Below, piece by piece: positions 36,369 through 44,957 of a stretch of 64,000 nt of DNA. Below the pieces are notes generated by a model that made no database searches, had not been told where the DNA came from, and was given only the letters and a program-made list of their open reading frames with translations. Within the stretch, counting starts at the first letter, position 1; each line of letters begins with the position of its first letter. Position numbers and translations under genes: made by a program. The DNA is taken from assembly GCA_039931245.1 (NCBI GenBank), contig JBDTSH010000019.1:29540-93539 (forward strand), in the 5' to 3' direction. Origin of the DNA: UBA4729 sp039931245 (GTDB lineage: Bacteria > Patescibacteriota > Saccharimonadia > Saccharimonadales > UBA4665).

Positions 36369-36981
36369 CGTTCCAACCCTCTAGCGTTTTAGCCAGCAGT
36401 TCCGTGACTTCGCTATCGGTAAAGAGCATCGACTCAATGAGTTCGGCCTGCAAGTCATCGATTTCCTCATCAATCCCCCGATTCACGTTCACCTGGTAGG
36501 GGGGCGTCAAGTAGATCGTTCCCCCGTAGACGTCTGAGTCGTCGGTCACAAAGGCAAAGTTGTCCAGCATATCTCGGTCGGGCTGCTGCGACGGCAGGCC
36601 CATGCCGGCGGCGTGCATCCGATGTAAGATTCCGCCCAATTCTAAAAAGACATTACCGTAATTGGGTATGTCTCTGGCGATGAATTTCAGGAGTGAGGGC
36701 AAAGGCCTCGTTCCCTCGGGTATCTTCAGCAGCAACCGGTCATCCTGATACATCGCCGGAAAGACCGGTAAACCCTTGTCACGGAGCTGGTAGTGCAGAT
36801 CCACCGGACTGGGCTCGCGCTCCTTATCGGCCGGTAAACTGATGACGCGCGTATTCAAAGCTGTGTCGACGTACTCTTGAAAGCCCAGCCGAGCCGCCTG
36901 GCCGATCGATAACAGTCGACGGTTAGTTTCGACTTCTAGTCTTTCCTGATAGGGAGCATCGGCGGGGACATTTTCGGACAT
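36352..36981 (-). CDS. Degenerate kinase-like protein
   Basis: 209 residues. A lysine strand (RLLLKIPEG), then LELGGILHRMHAAGMG and a catalytic-loop-like DMLDNFAFVTDD followed by YLTPPY instead of an Asp-containing motif, suggesting a pseudokinase relative of the next gene. TATAAT (36991-36996 complement) ends 9 nt before the ATG. Divergent from the HAD gene 105 nt away. Assignment is weak. Confidence 0.5.
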   Translation of the reverse strand: MSENVPADAPYQERLEVETNRRLLSIGQAARLGFQEYVDTALNTRVISLPADKEREPSPVDLHYQLRDKGLPVFPAMYQDDRLLLKIPEGTRPLPSLLKFIARDIPNYGNVFLELGGILHRMHAAGMGLPSQQPDRDMLDNFAFVTDDSDVYGGTIYLTPPYQVNVNRGIDEEIDDLQAELIESMLFTDSEVTELLAKTLEGWNDALSE

Positions 36982-37086
36982 AGTTGAATTATTATAGCAT
37001 ATTTACATTTATTAGGCAATTTTGGGGACTTTTACCCTGGTACGCCTGTTGACATTTGGTGTATATTATGCTAATGTCTATAGACA

Positions 37087-38532
37087 ATGCCAGAAAAATA
37101 TATTCAATTAGAGACTAATGCCCTAGCGCTCCCCGACACACACCCGCCTCGCCCGGAAATTGGTCTCGACAGCTGGGCGCAGTGGCAAAGCGGCGAAACA
37201 TATAATACTACCAGCGTCGCCAGGCCCTCTCATACTCCCCCGGAGAAAACCCCCCTGGAAGTGGCTCGCGATCAAGCCTTTCAAGAAAACTATGGTGAGT
37301 ACGCCCTTAAATTCAAACAAGAACCCACCACCGTCGAGGTGACCGGCCTCGGCCCCGTCAAGGGCTGGACAAATCCCGGCATGGACGACACCTCCTGGGA
37401 AATATTTAATAATGTCGATGTACTCGGACCGAGGCATGAATCATATAATTATCTCGCCGAGCGCATCGTGCTGGACTGGGATGACACCTGCAAAGATACC
37501 GGTAAATATTGGATACTGGCCCACCGGGAAGTTTTGCAAGAATTTGGCTTTACTGATGAAGAAACCTCCGACGAAAACATCCTCAGTTTGTTCGGTAATA
37601 TACGCGTTGCTAACACGCTTGGCCTCGACAGATTCGTAAAAGACGGTCAGCAATACAGCGATGATGAGATTTGGGGCAAAATTAAAGGCAGTGCCCGCGA
37701 GATGCTCAAACAAAACCCAATGGACCCGCTGCTTGTTGAAGCCCTCAAACAAACGAAAGGCAGCTTAACTAATTTAGCGATCTGGTCCAGTTCCCCCCGT
37801 GAACTACTCGAAGAAGCCGTCGCCGCCAACGGACTCGAAGGAATCTTCGACGCCATAATTTCGGTGGACGATGTCAAAGAGCACAAGCCTGATCCCGAAG
37901 GATTACTGAAGGCCGTCTACGCCATGGACGTCGCCCGGGGTTATTTGCAGCCCGGCGAAGAATATTCGCCGACCAAGCCCTGCGATATGAACGGGGTGTG
38001 GATGATTGGCGATTCGCCAAATGATGTAAAAGGCGGCCAGGCAGCGGGAGCCAACACGGTAGCGATTGAGCACCCCCTACAAGCCCACAGCTCTCTCGAA
38101 AAAAGACAAAAAGCCATGGCTCAAGCGGCCCTAATAGGCCGCACGGCCTTAGAAGATACGGCGCATAAGCTACGCCCGACATTATCAATTCGTAACTTCG
38201 ACCTTCGCGAGGATGGTATGTACGGCGATGTACCCGTCGATCAGCTATCCCGTGATTCCGTCGCCAAACTCACCACCGATAATGTGTCTTTTGCTCGATT
38301 CTTAATTGACCCGGCCCTCCGGCACGCTGTCCACCGACAAGTAAATGTATATGACGCGCTTTTAGAGCAAGGCTACGGCGACAAAGCAAAATTAAAAGGC
38401 CTCTTTAATAACCGGGACAGCCGGACCCGCACCGGACCCAAACTCACTAAAGAACCCTATACTGTCAGCCGAGCCCGAGGAACGCTCAAGACTATGGGAG
38501 AAACAATCGACCAGGAAAGCCTTGATTATTAG
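37087..38532 (+). CDS. HAD-superfamily phosphatase A (tandem paralog)
   Basis: 481 residues. HAD motif I DWDDT (Asp130, Asp132), motif II Ser in IWSSSPREL, motif III Lys267 (HKPDPEG) and motif IV GDSPNDVKGG (Asp309, Asp313) are intact, so phosphatase chemistry is expected. Residues 1-118 are an N-terminal extension and residues 340-481 an extra C-terminal domain found only in its neighbour paralog. Promoter TTGACA-N17-TAATGT ends 9 nt before the ATG. Divergent from the kinase-like pair. Confidence 0.75.
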   Translation: MPEKYIQLETNALALPDTHPPRPEIGLDSWAQWQSGETYNTTSVARPSHTPPEKTPLEVARDQAFQENYGEYALKFKQEPTTVEVTGLGPVKGWTNPGMDDTSWEIFNNVDVLGPRHESYNYLAERIVLDWDDTCKDTGKYWILAHREVLQEFGFTDEETSDENILSLFGNIRVANTLGLDRFVKDGQQYSDDEIWGKIKGSAREMLKQNPMDPLLVEALKQTKGSLTNLAIWSSSPRELLEEAVAANGLEGIFDAIISVDDVKEHKPDPEGLLKAVYAMDVARGYLQPGEEYSPTKPCDMNGVWMIGDSPNDVKGGQAAGANTVAIEHPLQAHSSLEKRQKAMAQAALIGRTALEDTAHKLRPTLSIRNFDLREDGMYGDVPVDQLSRDSVAKLTTDNVSFARFLIDPALRHAVHRQVNVYDALLEQGYGDKAKLKGLFNNRDSRTRTGPKLTKEPYTVSRARGTLKTMGETIDQESLDY

Positions 38533-38711
38533 TTTATAGAAAAAAGTGGCAAGAGGGAGCGCGTGGCTTGATGGGCTACCGGAAGCGATCGACCACTCCC
38601 CTGCCGAAATACTCGCCAAAGCTAGCACCCTGGGGCACTGTATTATTCGTAGATTCAATAGCCAGCTCGGGCAAATTGACAACCATGAGCGACATCAACT
38701 AAAGTACGTTT

Positions 38712-40019
38712 ATGCGATCACTATTAAAACAAAGATCAGTCAAGTTATCATCAATCCCGTCCGCCTTAATTCACCCCCTACGGACCCGACGGATAAAACG
38801 ATTACTACCTGGCGGACGGCACGTGCTCTGCTACGGCGAAGATTCCGTCGGCTGTACTCCCTGGGAACACCTCCATAACGTCGACTTATTGGGGCATAAC
38901 CATTCGCTGTACCGCGTCCACTCTGAGCGATTTGTGCTGGACTGGGATGATACCTGCAAAGATACCGGTAAATACTGGATTCAGGCCCACCGCGAAGTCA
39001 TGAAAAATTTTGGCTTCTCGGCCGATGAAACTTCCGATGAGAGCATACTACTACTCTTTGGCAATATTCACATCGGCCAAACTCTCGGCCTCTCCCGTTT
39101 CGTGAAGGATGGTCGGCAATACAGCGATCAAGAAATATGGATGCTTGTCAAAAATCGGGCCAAACAACTGCTCGACAAAAGCCCGATGGACCCCCTGCTT
39201 ATCGAAGCCATGATTACCGCTAAGAGCATGGGGGTGCGGCTGGCGGTATGGTCCAGTTCGCCGCGGGAAATATTGATCGAAACGATTCAGAAGAATCATC
39301 TGGAAGACCTTTTCGACGCCGTAATTTCCGTCGACGACGTCGATGCCGATAAACACAAACCGCACCCCCAAGGCTTACTGATAGCCGTCAAGGCGATGGA
39401 TATCGCCCAGGGTTACCTGTTGCCACATGAAGACTATTCAGCCGAGAAACCGCGCAATATGAACGGTGTGTGGATGATTGGTGATTCAACGAACGACGTT
39501 TTAGGCGGAAAACGGGCCGGCGCCAGCACCGTCTGGCTTGAAAACCCCCTCCAGGGGAACAACGCCCACGAAAAGCGTAAAGAAACCTTTCAACAACTGC
39601 GAAAAGCCCAAGATGCGGCGACTGCCGCCCAATACCTCCATCACATTACGCCGACCGTCACCATCCGCACCATTGACCCCGAAGAAGCCGGCTATGCCCG
39701 CAATGTCTCCCTGATAAATTTGCCGCCAGAAATCATCCGGGGACTGACAACTGTCAATATTAACTTCGCCAAGTTTTTTATCGACCGAGAACTCCGTTAT
39801 CAGTTATACCGAAACGAAAGAGTTCGCTTAGCCCTAATGGCGCAAGGCATGAATACCCATGCCTCGTCTGACAGTCTGGAATCGGTCTATTACGGCGAAT
39901 CAACGGGCGCCGTTCGGACGATTACTCCGCGTAAAGTCTGGAGTCCAAAAGACAGAAAAGAAGCCCGTCAGAGCTTGGACCGTATCATTTCAAAACGCCT
40001 CGAAGGCGCGCTTATATAG
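38712..40019 (+). CDS. HAD-superfamily phosphatase B (tandem paralog)
   Basis: 435 residues. Same architecture as its neighbour: FVLDWDDTCKDTGKYW (Asp77, Asp79), WSSSPRE, KPHPQGLL, MIGDSTNDVLGG. The C-terminal segment (IIRGLTTVNINFAKFFIDRE) matches SVAKLTTDNVSFARFLIDPA of the paralog. The N-terminus is Arg/Leu-rich and shorter; the exact start is unclear because the frame is closed at 38700 and no good Shine-Dalgarno or -10 was found. Likely arose by duplication of the upstream gene. Confidence 0.72.
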   Translation: MRSLLKQRSVKLSSIPSALIHPLRTRRIKRLLPGGRHVLCYGEDSVGCTPWEHLHNVDLLGHNHSLYRVHSERFVLDWDDTCKDTGKYWIQAHREVMKNFGFSADETSDESILLLFGNIHIGQTLGLSRFVKDGRQYSDQEIWMLVKNRAKQLLDKSPMDPLLIEAMITAKSMGVRLAVWSSSPREILIETIQKNHLEDLFDAVISVDDVDADKHKPHPQGLLIAVKAMDIAQGYLLPHEDYSAEKPRNMNGVWMIGDSTNDVLGGKRAGASTVWLENPLQGNNAHEKRKETFQQLRKAQDAATAAQYLHHITPTVTIRTIDPEEAGYARNVSLINLPPEIIRGLTTVNINFAKFFIDRELRYQLYRNERVRLALMAQGMNTHASSDSLESVYYGESTGAVRTITPRKVWSPKDRKEARQSLDRIISKRLEGALI

Positions 40020-40238
40020 ACCTCGCGAAGGTCGTCGTCAGAACCTGCCGTTACTCGTCAAAATACCTTCCGCCATCGGAGCGGATGTGACCTAATTATA
40101 AAACTCAGGTGCAGTCGACGGCCCTGTCGCTCAGCTGTCGGGGCAGATTTCTTCGCGCCGGTAGGCTGGCAAACACTCAACTCTGTCTACCACCAACTAG
40201 ACCGGCCACCTTCTTACAAGTAGTGGTAATTCTGGTTC

Positions 40239-40904
40239 TTAATTCTGTGTATAGGCCAGAACAAGCTTATCTAAAGTCTCCGGTACCTGGAATTTTTCAG
40301 CTATTTCGTCAGTTATTTCGGCGATACGATCAAATTTCGAGGAGACACTAAGACTCCCGCCTCTATAGGTCTTTATCTGGGCAGACGAAGAAACCCGGGA
40401 AATGTCGGTCATAGAGCCCAGTGCAGTACGCGCAAGTTTCTTCCTGCGATGGTCAACGGGTGCATTACGAAGTCGGTCGACAATTGTGGGAGTAAGTTTC
40501 GTGATTATTAGCTTAGCCCCAGCCTTCGGCAGTAGAACCTCGCGCGGATCTTCGACGATGCCCTTTATTTCGGCTGATTCGTATGGCTCCACTTGGGCAG
40601 GCGTAATCAGAAGAGATTTATCGCCATCGGTCCGGCCAATTATCCAGTGAGGGATATAGAAAAAGGTTGTCTGTTTCGGTGCTTCTACGGTGGTGCCGAC
40701 ATATTGGACATACTTTTGCTCGATATATACCACGGCTGGATTAGCGGCGTCTTCGGGACTCAATTCTGGCAGTTGAAAGGACGGGCCGCTATGGGGGTTT
40801 TGGGGATTCATGTGTGGAAGCTCGCCAATGATAGCGGTGATCGCTTGCGCGTAATCAATCGGCTTATGATTTAGTTCGGGGCTGGGCGGCAATTCGTAAG
40901 ACAT
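40239..40904 (-). CDS. Orphan protein, unknown
   Basis: 221 residues, soluble, few cysteines, no motif recognised. Segments FFYIPHWIIGRTDGDKSLLI and VEDPREVLLPKAGAKLII look beta-rich. TACAAT (40911-40916 complement) ends 6 nt before the ATG: leaderless. It sits at the end of the kinase/HAD cassette, so it may be part of it. Confidence 0.55.
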   Translation of the reverse strand: MSYELPPSPELNHKPIDYAQAITAIIGELPHMNPQNPHSGPSFQLPELSPEDAANPAVVYIEQKYVQYVGTTVEAPKQTTFFYIPHWIIGRTDGDKSLLITPAQVEPYESAEIKGIVEDPREVLLPKAGAKLIITKLTPTIVDRLRNAPVDHRRKKLARTALGSMTDISRVSSSAQIKTYRGGSLSVSSKFDRIAEITDEIAEKFQVPETLDKLVLAYTQN

Positions 40905-41042
40905 ACGCTTATTGTAGCATTTATTACATTATTGTCAAACAATCGACCCCTATTTTTCGCCGTGATTCCAACCTTTTCACTCCGTCTGAAGCATTTGTTC
41001 GAGGGAATTGTCGGGCTAGCCGACATTATTCCGTCGTTGCGA

Positions 41043-41048
41043 TATACT
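41043..41048 (+). promoter_or_regulatory. -10 box, leaderless GTG start
   Basis: TATACT ending 7 nt before a GTG start at 41056; a TGTCGG-N5-CCGACA inverted repeat (41009-41025) lies just upstream and could be an operator. Confidence 0.5.
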
Positions 41049-41055
41049 GAACCGA

Positions 41056-41922
41056 GTGCTCAATCCGATTAATCAATCAGTTCTCATGTCAGGCGTCGAT
41101 TTCTTTGACGATGGCGCCGCCATCAACCCCTATATGGGCGCCGCTCCGCCGATTGACCACCTGGTCGCTCGAGCCGAGCACGCCAGTATCAAGCGCGCCC
41201 TCGAGAGTGCCGGCGTCACTGTCACCCAAGTTCCCCCGCCGGTTGACTGCCAAGATGGCGTCTACACCGCCAACTGGGCGCTTATCCGCGACGACACCGC
41301 CGTCATGGCCCACCTGCCCAACGTCCGACAAGGCGAAGAGCCCTATGCCGAACAAGTCCTCCGTGAACTCGGTAAAACAATCGTGCGAATACCGGAAGGA
41401 CTCCGCTTTAGCGGCCAGGGCGACGCCCTGCCCTGTGGTAACTATTTGTTTGCGGGCAGCAACTACCGAACCGATCCGGCCGTCCACGCATTTCTCGGCC
41501 AAACGCTTGGCTACGATGTGATTAGCCTGCAAACCGTGCCCCTGATCGACGAGGCCGGCCACTCGGTCATCAATGCCGTCAGCGGCTGGCCCGATAGTTT
41601 TTTCTATGACATCGATCTCGCCCTATCGGTCCTCCGCCCCGACCTGATCGCCTGGTGCCCGGCGGCTTTTTTACCGGCCAGCCAGGACAAGCTCCGGGCC
41701 CTGCCAATTGATAAGATTGAGGTCAGTCTCGAGGAAGCCGTCCAGGCCTTCGCCTGTAACCTCGTATCAACCGGTGGGACCGTCATTATGAGCGCCCAGG
41801 CGCCCCTGTTTAAAGCCGCCGTCGAAGCCCACGGACTCAAGACCATTACCCCCCACATCGCTGAGCTGGCTAAAGGCGGTGGTTATATTCGTTGCATAAG
41901 CCTCGCGCTCGACAACGTCTAA
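41056..41922 (+). CDS. Arginine deiminase/DDAH-fold enzyme (amidinotransferase family)
   Basis: 288 residues. Family motifs: DCQDGVYTANWAL (substrate-binding Asp and Asn), FSGQGDALPCGNYLFAGSNY, and the C-terminal GGGYIRCISLAL carrying the catalytic Cys. Where the family has a catalytic HLD, this protein reads YDIDLAL, so the His is probably replaced by Asp. Substrate could be arginine-like or dimethylarginine-like. GTG start is chosen from the TATACT box at 41043-41048. The 3' end overlaps the convergent lipoprotein gene by 4 nt. Confidence 0.75.
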   Translation: MLNPINQSVLMSGVDFFDDGAAINPYMGAAPPIDHLVARAEHASIKRALESAGVTVTQVPPPVDCQDGVYTANWALIRDDTAVMAHLPNVRQGEEPYAEQVLRELGKTIVRIPEGLRFSGQGDALPCGNYLFAGSNYRTDPAVHAFLGQTLGYDVISLQTVPLIDEAGHSVINAVSGWPDSFFYDIDLALSVLRPDLIAWCPAAFLPASQDKLRALPIDKIEVSLEEAVQAFACNLVSTGGTVIMSAQAPLFKAAVEAHGLKTITPHIAELAKGGGYIRCISLALDNV

Positions 41923-42452
41923 GGCTTTGGCGCAGCCGCCACGGCCCCAGCAGTTTTAAGGCAGCGGCTCCGAACCTCGTCATGCGTGACGATAACTTCG
42001 AACGTATCGGCCCCAATCTGCCGCGACCATGTACTGGCAGTTTGGCCGCTCGGAATTTTGAGATTAATTTGAGAGGTGTCGGCCCTCATGAAGCTAGCGA
42101 ACGAAATATGGTCGTCTTTTTTGCCTATGATGGTGCCCACGCCAATACTAGTTGCGTCGTGCCGGGAGAGAAGTAAGACGAAGGGTATCTGGCCGGGGGT
42201 GAGTAACAGCGGGTTACCCGTGTCGGGCTTTTCTAGGTCATTGATAAAAGTTGCATTGCGGCAGCCGTCGCCGGGCGACTCCGCACCACTACAGCCCGCC
42301 ACTAGCCCACTCGCCAACAGCATAACCGCACCATATCGCGGTAGCCACCCCGGTCGGCGGGCCTGCCAGGTTGATTCGGCGGCCGCCCCGGCCGTCGCCA
42401 GCGCCTCGGGGGTCATTCCTTCGCGGCTAAACGACGATTGCGCACTCATCAT
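41919..42452 (-). CDS. Putative lipoprotein
   Basis: 177 residues. A hydrophobic stretch ending in a lipobox-like LLASGLVAGC (Cys54) follows an unusually long (~40 residue) N-terminus, so lipoprotein processing is plausible but not certain. The rest is soluble and beta-rich, with two more cysteines. TATTCT (42460-42465 complement) ends 7 nt before the ATG. Family unknown. Confidence 0.6.
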   Translation of the reverse strand: MMSAQSSFSREGMTPEALATAGAAAESTWQARRPGWLPRYGAVMLLASGLVAGCSGAESPGDGCRNATFINDLEKPDTGNPLLLTPGQIPFVLLLSRHDATSIGVGTIIGKKDDHISFASFMRADTSQINLKIPSGQTASTWSRQIGADTFEVIVTHDEVRSRCLKTAGAVAAAPKP

Positions 42453-42489
42453 GATGGTTAGAATACCACTTTTCTAAAAATTGTCTGGT

Positions 42490-43797
42490 CTAAACTTTTG
42501 ACTTTTGAGCGCGGAGGGCTCCGTGGGCGCTGCCGATTTCGTCCCAGTCGTTTTCGCCATTGGCCCGCTCAATCGTTTTTTCGTGCCCCTTGCCGAGTAA
42601 CAAAATGGTATCACCGGTCGTTGCACGTGAAATTGTGTAGGCAATCGCACTGGCACGGTCGTGGACCAAGAACAAATCAGTATTCAGTGTCTTACCGGCT
42701 CGTTCGGCCCCGGCGGCAATTTGATTCAGGATAGCGACTCCGTCAATATCGCGATCATCCTCTTCAGTAAGTATGACCTCGTCACAGTACGATCCGGCTA
42801 GTTCGCCCTGCACTGCCCTTTTAGCTTCGTCGCGCCGACCGGCGCTCCCAAACATCACGATCAATTTACCCGTCACAACCGGTCGTAGATCTTTAAACAA
42901 TTTTTCGAAACTATCGGGCGTGTGAGCGTAGTCGACAATGACGTCAAAGTCTTGGCCTTCATCAATCCTCGTCATGCGGCCTTCGACACCATCGAGGGCG
43001 CTAATTCCCTCTTCTATTTGGGTTTTAGTGAGCCCCAGGGCGCGCCCGACACAGACGGCGGCTAAGGAGTTGAAAACATTGAAGCTGCCCGGTAATTTAC
43101 ATTTGATATGGTAGGTTTCAGGGCCAGTCTTGACGTCATAGCTGACGCCCGATGCCGCCAGTTTGACATTCGTCGCGCGGATGCCGCCCTTCGCAATTCC
43201 ATATAATATCGGGTGGGCAATGTCTTGGGCAAACAGCTGGGCGCTCGGGTCTTCGGCGTTGATAATACCGATTCGGAGCCCCCGCTGATTGCGATTTGCC
43301 AGCTGAAAGAGTTGGCGTTTCGCGTCTCGGTAGCGGGCAAATGTCCGGTGGTAATCAAGGTGCTCGTGGGTGACATTGGTCAGTACAGCCACACTATAAG
43401 GCACGCCCCAGACGCGGTTCTGGGCCAGGGCGTGGCTCGTTGTCTCGAGTACCAGCCACTCGACACCCTGGGAGTTCATCCACTTGAGACGCTGCATCAA
43501 TTCCGGCACACTTACATTGGTCATGTGATGGATTTGGGGCGTAATTTCGGCCCCGACGCCATAGCCGACCGTCGTCATCAAGCCCACCTTATAGCCCGCT
43601 TCGTGCAGCATACGGTGCACCAAAAAGGCCGTCGACGTTTTGCCGTTGGTGCCGGTGATACCGATAACTTTCAGCCGGCGAGCCGGGAAACCATTCAAAG
43701 TATTTAACAAAACAGCTTCGGCTAAATGCCCGTACGGTTCGATTGTCGTAAACAATCCGGCGGGTATAACCCGCTTGGCAGTTTTACGTAAATTCAT
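42490..43797 (-). CDS. MurE-type UDP-MurNAc-tripeptide ligase, shortened
   Basis: 435 residues against about 490 in E. coli MurE. The ATP loop GTNGKT is at 49-54 (usually near 110), so most of the N-terminal UDP-binding domain is missing. Middle and C-terminal Mur ligase domains are complete (LTNVTHEHLDYH; VDYAHTPDSFEKL; MFGSAGRRDEAKR; LGKGHE). The DNPR motif that marks meso-DAP enzymes is replaced by EEDDRD, so the third residue of the stem peptide cannot be predicted. TATACT shared with tsaD ends 7 nt before the ATG. Confidence 0.85.
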   Translation of the reverse strand: MNLRKTAKRVIPAGLFTTIEPYGHLAEAVLLNTLNGFPARRLKVIGITGTNGKTSTAFLVHRMLHEAGYKVGLMTTVGYGVGAEITPQIHHMTNVSVPELMQRLKWMNSQGVEWLVLETTSHALAQNRVWGVPYSVAVLTNVTHEHLDYHRTFARYRDAKRQLFQLANRNQRGLRIGIINAEDPSAQLFAQDIAHPILYGIAKGGIRATNVKLAASGVSYDVKTGPETYHIKCKLPGSFNVFNSLAAVCVGRALGLTKTQIEEGISALDGVEGRMTRIDEGQDFDVIVDYAHTPDSFEKLFKDLRPVVTGKLIVMFGSAGRRDEAKRAVQGELAGSYCDEVILTEEDDRDIDGVAILNQIAAGAERAGKTLNTDLFLVHDRASAIAYTISRATTGDTILLLGKGHEKTIERANGENDWDEIGSAHGALRAQKSKV

Positions 43798-43804
43798 GAC
43801 TTTA

Positions 43805-43812
43805 AGTATACT
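43805..43812. promoter_or_regulatory. Palindromic bidirectional -10 (murE / tsaD)
   Basis: AGTATACT reads TATACT on both strands; it ends 7 nt before the murE ATG and 8 nt before the tsaD ATG. The two start codons are only 23 nt apart. Confidence 0.7.
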
Positions 43813-43820
43813 GTAGTCTG

Positions 43821-44882
43821 ATGAAAATATTAGGGATTGAGACTAGTTGCGATGAAACCGCGGCGTCCGTCGTCCAGGATGGGCAGCGCATGCTGAGCAA
43901 TATCATTGCCAGCAGTATGGATCTACACGCCGTCTATGGGGGCGTCGTACCGGAGATTGCCGCCCGTAGCCACATTACCGCTATTTTACCCGTCATTACT
44001 GAGGCGTTGGCCCAAGCTGATTGCCAGTGGGACGATATCGACGGCATAGCGGTAACGAATGGCGCGGGGCTGGGCGGGAGTCTGTTAATAGGGGTGATGA
44101 CGGCCCGCACGCTGGCCATCGCCCGGCACAAGCCGCTCTACGCCATCAATCATGTCATGGGCCACGTCTATGCCAATTTCATCACTGAGACTCCCCTGCC
44201 CGGCTACCAGCTGCCGTCATCCCCGCCCGCCTGGCCAATGCTCGCCATCATCGTGTCCGGCGGCCACAGTCAACTCGCCCTGTTTCGCAATCATTTTGAC
44301 TACACGCTGCTTGGGCAAACCCAAGACGACGCCATCGGTGAAGCTTTTGATAAAGTTGCCAAAATCCTTGGCCTCCCCTACCCCGGCGGCCCCAATATCG
44401 CCCGCAGTGCCGCAACGGGCAACCCCGCCGCCTACAAATTACCGAAAGCCCACATGTCCGGCACCTACGACTTTAGCTTTTCCGGCGTCAAAACAGCCGT
44501 TTTAAGGCTAGCTCAAGCCCAAATCGGGGAAAGTTACGACTTCCCTTCCTACAAGCTGGCAGAGCGCCTGTCTGATGCGCAGAAGGCCGACATTGCCGCG
44601 AGCTTCCAGTACACGGCCGTAGCCACAATAGTCGACAAGGCTTTGGCAGCCCAGCGGGAGTTTGGGCCGGCCAGTGTGGTGATTGCCGGGGGCGTCGCGG
44701 CCAATCAAGAATTGCGCCGCCAATTGAGCCAGGCCCTCCCCCTACCCGTGGAATATCCCGACGTCAAATTATGCACCGATAATGCGGCCATGATAGCGGC
44801 ACTCGGTTGTTATACGGCCCTGTCCGGCCAGCCGGCGGCCGATCCCTTCACTTTGGCAATCGCCCCCCACCTGTCGATGTAG
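43821..44882 (+). CDS. tsaD: tRNA N6-adenosine threonylcarbamoyltransferase
   Basis: Catalytic subunit making t6A37 in ANN-decoding tRNAs. 353 residues; ETSCDETAASV start, metal ligands HVMGH, IVSGGHSQLALF, YPGGPNIARSA and AGGVAANQELR. Divergent from murE with a shared -10. Confidence 0.97.
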   Translation: MKILGIETSCDETAASVVQDGQRMLSNIIASSMDLHAVYGGVVPEIAARSHITAILPVITEALAQADCQWDDIDGIAVTNGAGLGGSLLIGVMTARTLAIARHKPLYAINHVMGHVYANFITETPLPGYQLPSSPPAWPMLAIIVSGGHSQLALFRNHFDYTLLGQTQDDAIGEAFDKVAKILGLPYPGGPNIARSAATGNPAAYKLPKAHMSGTYDFSFSGVKTAVLRLAQAQIGESYDFPSYKLAERLSDAQKADIAASFQYTAVATIVDKALAAQREFGPASVVIAGGVAANQELRRQLSQALPLPVEYPDVKLCTDNAAMIAALGCYTALSGQPAADPFTLAIAPHLSM

Positions 44883-44942
44883 CCTTCCGCCGGGATTTTT
44901 CACATGAAATTGACCCGATTTCGAAAATTTTTACAGAGGTGG

Positions 44943-44948
44943 TATGAT
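44943..44948 (+). promoter_or_regulatory. -10 box of valS
   Basis: TATGAT ending 9 nt before the ATG at 44958; supports this start over an in-frame ATG at 44904. Confidence 0.5.
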
Positions 44949-44957
44949 AAAAAGCAT

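Noticed and set aside
38546..38878. Possible frameshifted N-terminus of the second HAD gene
   Set aside because: Its translation does not resemble the paralog's N-terminal region, so a frameshift is not supported.
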